41,873 bases of DNA from a virus. Within the stretch, counting starts at the first letter, position 1. Every line of letters starts with the position of its first letter. Positions 38,061 to 41,873 of this stretch are shown in pieces. The position numbers were made by a program, and so were the translations under genes. Under the pieces are notes generated by a model that worked only from the letters and a program-made list of their open reading frames with translations, was not told the DNA's origin and made no database searches. The stretch covers positions 1 to 41,873 of IMG/VR virus record IMGVR_UViG_3300033994_000722; one strand, 5' to 3'.

Positions 38061-39014
38061 TTATCCTATAAATATTTCAGAAGGTAATGAACCCATTTGG
38101 TACATTTCTTCTTCCATAGTTTTAAGCTCTTCTTCAGCTTCTTCATATATTTTTTGACCATTCAATGTCACACCACCCGGCATTTGAATACCTTCAAACT
38201 TTTTCAAATTATTACCCCACTGTTGTTTGATTTTTGCAGTAGCATATTTTTTTAGAAAACGGTCATTGTAAATATCTGTTAAACCATCAATTGTCACAGT
38301 CGAAGCTGTATGCGTTTGTGTTGGTGGTGAAGCTAAAGTTAAACTTGTTGGTGAAGCGATGTTCTTTACTTGAACAGATTCTCCCCCAATATTGATAAAA
38401 TCAAATGGAACAATTTCTTGGTCAAATTTTGTTCCTGTTCCTACGATTGTATTTGATGATGGACTACCTGCAACTGTACCAGTTAGAGTTACAGTATCTG
38501 GACTTAAAACACGATAACATTCCACAATAACATAATCTCCAGGCTCAACGTCACGTGTCCAGTCAATGTCTAAGAATACTTTGTTTTGATGACGATTGAA
38601 ACGAAACTGTGGAGTTCCTGAGAATAAAAGATTTAATGTACGTAAATGTTGCATTGTAATTTCATATGACACATATGATACTGATGTAAAGTCATATAAG
38701 TCATGTAAACGTAACTGATAACGCAAATCAAACATATTGATTGACGCATTTGATTGGTCAAATGGAAATATTCCAATAACAAACTGAACGGCATCAGGAC
38801 AATAAATCCATTGACGTTCAATGTCTGCTTGTGTGATTTGATGTTTCATGAACAGTTTTTCTGTTCCATCATAATGGTAATCACGCCAAAAAGATATTGC
38901 ATCATCAATACGGTCTTCCACTTGGTCATCATCAACATTAATTTCGATAACCGGAAAACCTAGCTTGCGTAGGCAATATTCTTTAAATTGTTGTCTTGTA
39001 CTTATTTTTGCCAT
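38061..39014 (-). CDS. 13: neck protein gp13 with beta-rich insertion
   Basis: This 317-residue protein is the neck/connector gp13. Flanking parts are classic: 'QFKEYCLRKLGFPVIEINVD', 'DRIDDAISFWRDYHYDGTEK' and, after the insert, 'DIYNDRFLKKYATAKIKQQW'. Between 'ECYRVLSPDT' (166-174) and 'DIYNDRF' (247-253), where relatives have only a few residues, a ~70-residue module (about 174-243) is inserted. It reads 'TVAGSPSSNTIVGTGTKFDQ' and 'INIGGESVQVKNIASPTSL', resembling a small beta domain common in phage structural proteins. Likely surface-exposed on the neck. Confidence 0.92.
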   Translation of the reverse strand: MAKISTRQQFKEYCLRKLGFPVIEINVDDDQVEDRIDDAISFWRDYHYDGTEKLFMKHQITQADIERQWIYCPDAVQFVIGIFPFDQSNASINMFDLRYQLRLHDLYDFTSVSYVSYEITMQHLRTLNLLFSGTPQFRFNRHQNKVFLDIDWTRDVEPGDYVIVECYRVLSPDTVTLTGTVAGSPSSNTIVGTGTKFDQEIVPFDFINIGGESVQVKNIASPTSLTLASPPTQTHTASTVTIDGLTDIYNDRFLKKYATAKIKQQWGNNLKKFEGIQMPGGVTLNGQKIYEEAEEELKTMEEEMYQMGSLPSEIFIG

Positions 39015-39307
39015 TTTTCGTTAGTTATCTTTGATGTTTGATTTATTGTTTCTAATAAAACTTGTTGACTATTTTCATTTGCCTTTACCATCTCATTTCT
39101 AAAGCTCTCAATCGCAGCACCTGTTTGTCTTTGTTGTTGACTATTTTCTACTAGTAAAACAGGAAACCAAGTTATTGCACAATTCCATTCGTCAATTTCA
39201 GCTCCAGTATTTGGATTAGTACCTCTAATCTGAGTGAACCAACTGCACTGAATACCAATACAGTCTTTTTTAATTAACGGACAAAAATTACCAGGTTTAA
39301 TTTGCAT
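39002..39307 (-). CDS. small conserved phage protein with Cys motif (101 aa)
   Basis: This 101-residue protein has 'NFCPLIKKDCIGIQCSWFTQ' (Cys8, Cys15 and Cys20 spacing about 7 and 5) and another Cys near 43 ('EWNCAITWFP'), so a small metal site is possible. The second half is a helical Gln/Asn-rich stretch. I recall similar proteins near tail genes of T4-like phages, all unassigned. It overlaps gp13 by 13 nt and has GGAGAT before ATG 39307. A structural or assembly role is likely from position only. Confidence 0.65.
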   Translation of the reverse strand: MQIKPGNFCPLIKKDCIGIQCSWFTQIRGTNPNTGAEIDEWNCAITWFPVLLVENSQQQRQTGAAIESFRNEMVKANENSQQVLLETINQTSKITNEKWQK

Positions 39308-39320
39308 AGTATCTCCATTA

Positions 39321-39791
39321 TCAAGCCCACTGTGGATCTGGTACCACTGGCCAATCTATTTCACCACCAACAGGATTAAAAAATATCTGACGAATCAATG
39401 TTCTATAAGCGTCAAAATCTGATTTATTTAGTATGTTGACATCAGGAAGATAAACATAGTCTGTCATGAACAATTTTACTCTAGCTATTTCTTTATTGTC
39501 TTCAGCGGTATTTACATATGGTTGTTTACGTATTTCGTCTTTTTCTAACCACTCTTCAACCAGAGGTAAATATTCATCAACAGATGTTATTCTGGTATTT
39601 GGAGGAGTAACTTCATTTTCGTCTTTTGAATGCTGTAATTCACCGTAGCCTCTTGGGCCATACCAGTGAACGAAAGTAATATCAGAAGGCATTGTATTAC
39701 TTAAATCGAATCCGTCAATGCAGTCACCATTTAAACAAACCACGCCATCTTCTTTTACAAGAGTTAAATTATAATCGTTTATGTTAATCAT
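39321..39791 (-). CDS. tail-assembly-chaperone-like protein
   Basis: This 156-residue protein has a C-terminal domain (about 105-156) reading 'YVYLPDVNILNKSDFDAYRT' then 'LIRQIFFNPVGGEIDWPVVP'. This is the 'aYR..LR...WP..P' pattern of small tail-fibre assembly chaperones (Phage_tail_APC type). The first half is beta-rich ('FVHWYGPRGYGELQH') and unknown. It lies directly downstream of the tail-fibre gene, the usual place for a fibre chaperone. AAGGATTAAC precedes ATG 39791, and the fibre stop is 1 nt away. Confidence 0.7.
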   Translation of the reverse strand: MININDYNLTLVKEDGVVCLNGDCIDGFDLSNTMPSDITFVHWYGPRGYGELQHSKDENEVTPPNTRITSVDEYLPLVEEWLEKDEIRKQPYVNTAEDNKEIARVKLFMTDYVYLPDVNILNKSDFDAYRTLIRQIFFNPVGGEIDWPVVPDPQWA

Positions 39792-39792
39792 G

Positions 39793-41873
39793 TTAATCCT
39801 TCGTTGCTATAATTACATCAACATACTGAACAGCAAAATCCATTGCTGTTCCAGTAAATGAACCTGACCATGATGGATTTGTAAAACCGTGACCGTGTAC
39901 CGAACCCGAACCTGTTCCAAGTGTGGGTGATGTCGCAGTTCTGTTTGTAGTACCAGTAGCGGAACCACCAATACGTGTACCGGTTGTAGTCATCGTTGCA
40001 ACGGATGACATTAATTGTTCGGTGTGTGCGTGAGATGCTAATTGTGCTTCTGTTAGACCCGAATCGGAAACAGCACCACCCGAGTTAGTACCAGAAACAG
40101 TACCAGCCGGTGTTCTACTTGTAAACACTGAAGTAAAGTTTGTTGTACCTCCACTACTAGCAGTTCCAGTAACTACTCGTAATGCTTTATTATCATGTGT
40201 TGTTGATTTTGTCCAACCAGTTGGTGCTGTCGTTTGAACAAATAACATAGCAGTTCCACTAGGAAAAACAACAGCACTATTTGCCACAGAAAAAGCTGCA
40301 TTTGCTTGAATGAATCCTGAATTAGCATGAACGAATGCAGCATTGGCTTGAGTAAATCCTGAGTTTGCATGATTGAATGCAGCATTAGTAAGTGCAAAAG
40401 AAGTATTGGCTTGAATGAATCCTGAATTAGCGTGATCAAATGCAGCATTGGCTTGAATGAATCCTGAATTAGCGTGATCAAATGCAGCATTGGCTTGAAT
40501 GAAACCAGAGTTTGCTACAATAAACCCTGCATTTGCAAAAATAAATGTTGAGTTCGCATAATCAAATGCTGCATTAGCATGTATTCCAGATAAATCTACA
40601 CCAAATGTTATTTCTTTAGTTGTTGAGTTGTAGTATAATACATCATCAGAACTCACGTTTCTCAATGGATCAACAAAGAACCCAGTTGTAGTAGAATCTA
40701 ATTGTCCATTAGCGGAAATAATAATACTGTTATCATTTTGATTTAGATATCCGGCACCCACGCCGATAGCAATAGCACTATTACCTTGATTTGTTTGGCC
40801 TGCCACTGCGCCAATAGCAATTGCCTGGTAACCTTGATTCATTTCGCCTGCAAATCCACCAATTGCTACTGAGTTTTCACCCTGTGTACCTGCGCCTGCA
40901 TAGTAGCCAATGGATACTGCGGTATTACCTTGAGTGGTTTCACCGGCTGCGGATCCAATAGCAATGGCACTCTCTCTTTGACCTACAGATCCCGCACTGG
41001 ATCCAATCGCCACCGTGCCTACACCTTGAACTTGTTGACCCGCATTATAACCAATTGCGGTAGCAAACTGTCCTTGGAGAAGTTGACCTGCATTATAACC
41101 AACTGCAATTGCCTGGCTACCTTGGTCTTGATATGCTGCGCCGACTCCTAACGCAGTACCATAAGCTCCCTGGTTACTGAACCCTGCTTCTTGGCCAATA
41201 GCAATGGCATAAGTACCTTGATTGTCACTACCTGCGCCAGCGCCAACTGCTGTAGCGTATTGTCCTTGGTTATTGGCTGTGGAACCAATAGCAATATTAG
41301 ATAATGATTCCAAATAAATTTTTACGTCAGTATTACTATATGTTACAGATGCAATTGTGATTGTTTTTGTGCCAGAGTTTGTATTGATGATAATATTATT
41401 ACCAGCAGTAATAGTTAATGTGTCTGTATTACTTGCTGGTGTTATACTGACACTATTTGCGGATATTGTTGTAAACCCTGTTTGTACTACACCGTTTGCT
41501 TTATTAAATGCGGAATTTGCATGTATGAATGCGCCATTAGCTAATGTGAACGCAGCATTTGCATGTATGAATGCACCATTGGCTACTGTAAATGCACTGT
41601 TGGCATATTCACCTGTTGCATTCTGAGATTGATAAGCAGAATTTGCGTGAATAAACGCAGAGTTAGACTGAATGAATCCAGAGTTTGCGTGTTTGAAACT
41701 TGCGATTGCTAAATTTTCTGCAATATTGGCAGTTGCAAATCCTGCTTTAGCTTGTTCGTTTGTACTGTTGGCAAGATTTGCACCAATAGGATAAAACTCT
41801 TTTTCATATGCTTCGAAAGTGTTATATACTGCCCATGAGTTGGCAGTTTTATTTGCAAGAAGAATATGGCCAG
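39793..41873 (-). CDS. tail fibre protein with YadA-like rungs, N-terminus beyond window
   Basis: The frame is open to the right edge, giving at least 692 residues; an in-frame TTG at 41313 is not the start. From the edge: 'GHILLANKTANSWAVYNTFE' (a beta-rich entry), heptads of ANxxFxx (41720-41470), a beta stretch, then 12 rungs of the YadA-head-like 16-residue unit AIAIGxxAGxxxQGxx (about 41295-40735). A second AN-heptad region (40600-40270) follows, then a collar domain 'TAMLFVQTTAPTGWTKS' and a tip with HxH motifs (SHAH, HGHG). HxH tips in T4 fibres bind iron. It would contact the host receptor. A chaperone-like gene follows. Confidence 0.9.
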   Translation of the reverse strand, partial: GHILLANKTANSWAVYNTFEAYEKEFYPIGANLANSTNEQAKAGFATANIAENLAIASFKHANSGFIQSNSAFIHANSAYQSQNATGEYANSAFTVANGAFIHANAAFTLANGAFIHANSAFNKANGVVQTGFTTISANSVSITPASNTDTLTITAGNNIIINTNSGTKTITIASVTYSNTDVKIYLESLSNIAIGSTANNQGQYATAVGAGAGSDNQGTYAIAIGQEAGFSNQGAYGTALGVGAAYQDQGSQAIAVGYNAGQLLQGQFATAIGYNAGQQVQGVGTVAIGSSAGSVGQRESAIAIGSAAGETTQGNTAVSIGYYAGAGTQGENSVAIGGFAGEMNQGYQAIAIGAVAGQTNQGNSAIAIGVGAGYLNQNDNSIIISANGQLDSTTTGFFVDPLRNVSSDDVLYYNSTTKEITFGVDLSGIHANAAFDYANSTFIFANAGFIVANSGFIQANAAFDHANSGFIQANAAFDHANSGFIQANTSFALTNAAFNHANSGFTQANAAFVHANSGFIQANAAFSVANSAVVFPSGTAMLFVQTTAPTGWTKSTTHDNKALRVVTGTASSGGTTNFTSVFTSRTPAGTVSGTNSGGAVSDSGLTEAQLASHAHTEQLMSSVATMTTTGTRIGGSATGTTNRTATSPTLGTGSGSVHGHGFTNPSWSGSFTGTAMDFAVQYVDVIIATKD
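40405..40503. repeat. 42-bp tandem repeat in the fibre gene
   Basis: Two identical 42-bp copies (40405-40446 and 40447-40488) plus a 15-bp partial third copy encode two heptads each (ANAAFDH ANSGFIQ). It is near perfect DNA-level identity inside a diverged repeat region, so it is recent or maintained by recombination and could change in number. Confidence 0.85.

Noticed and set aside
38067-38074. TATAAATA on the plus strand
   Set aside because: It reads against all genes and lies in the coding end of gp13 (codons for Phe-Ile-Gly). Treated as chance.
1-41873. tRNA genes, CRISPR arrays and insertion sequences
   Set aside because: I found no cloverleaf-like gap sequence, no spaced repeat array and no transposase. 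Gaps between genes are too short for most such elements.

Overview
This window is a contiguous piece of the genome of a T4-like tailed phage (myovirus). All 51 genes lie on the minus strand, so the functional order runs from the right edge (41873) to the left edge (1). The DNA is AT-rich, genes are packed with 1-8 nt overlaps (ATGA, TAATG), and there is no gene-free stretch longer than about 125 bases. The core proteins (gp13-gp23, UvsY/UvsW, gp46/47, gp55, gp45/44/62, RegA) are clearly T4-type. The gene order and accessory set (Hsp20, peptide deformylase, CobS/CobT-like pair, sugar genes beside gp55/47/46) resemble T4-like phages of aquatic bacteria, especially cyanophages and relatives, more than enteric T4. 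No photosynthesis gene is present, so the host cannot be named from this window; a Gram-negative aquatic bacterium is my inference.

Layout, in transcription order. (1) 41873-39002: a large tail fibre open at the window edge, a tail-assembly-chaperone-like protein and a small Cys-containing protein. (2) 39014-24025: the virion block, with neck gp13, gp14 and gp15, small terminase gp16, a Dps/ferritin-like protein, large terminase gp17, sheath gp18, tube gp19, portal gp20, a gp67-like core protein, two or three further head-core or unknown proteins, protease gp21, scaffold gp22, major capsid gp23 and a tail-tube-like protein. T4 late-promoter octamers (TATAAATA or close variants) precede several of these genes. 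(3) 23993-9610: a long, tightly coupled operon-like run with UvsY, UvsW, a small unknown, a sugar-nucleotide cassette (radical SAM/B12 protein, split thiamine-diphosphate E1-alpha and E1-beta-like proteins, heptose-kinase-like GHMP kinase, ColD-like PLP enzyme, NAD-dependent epimerase), sigma factor gp55, a cytidylyltransferase, gp47, gp46, peptide deformylase, an unknown, a methyltransferase and a TET-associated-type glycosyltransferase. (4) 9613-5291: a cluster of genes each with its own near-perfect sigma70 promoter (small unknown, CobT-like vWA protein, CobS-like AAA ATPase, small HTH-like protein). (5) 5291-1: a glycosyltransferase, a DUF3310-like protein, the replication clamp and clamp loader (gp45, a 56-residue protein, gp44, gp62), RegA, a small unknown, Hsp20, and a DUF4422-type glycosyltransferase cut by the left edge.

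The most unusual content is the sugar cassette. A DegT-family protein carries His in place of the PLP lysine, which predicts a ColD/E1-type 3-dehydratase. It lies beside two shortened subunits of a pyruvate-dehydrogenase-E1-like enzyme, a pairing that suggests synthesis of a branched-chain deoxysugar. Other notable points are a terminator whose loop and U-tract also form a consensus sigma70 promoter, a late promoter placed so that its transcript would begin at a start codon, an acidic-to-basic two-part head protein with a predicted gp21 cleavage site, a Dps-like gene between the two terminase subunits, and a beta-rich insertion in neck protein gp13.
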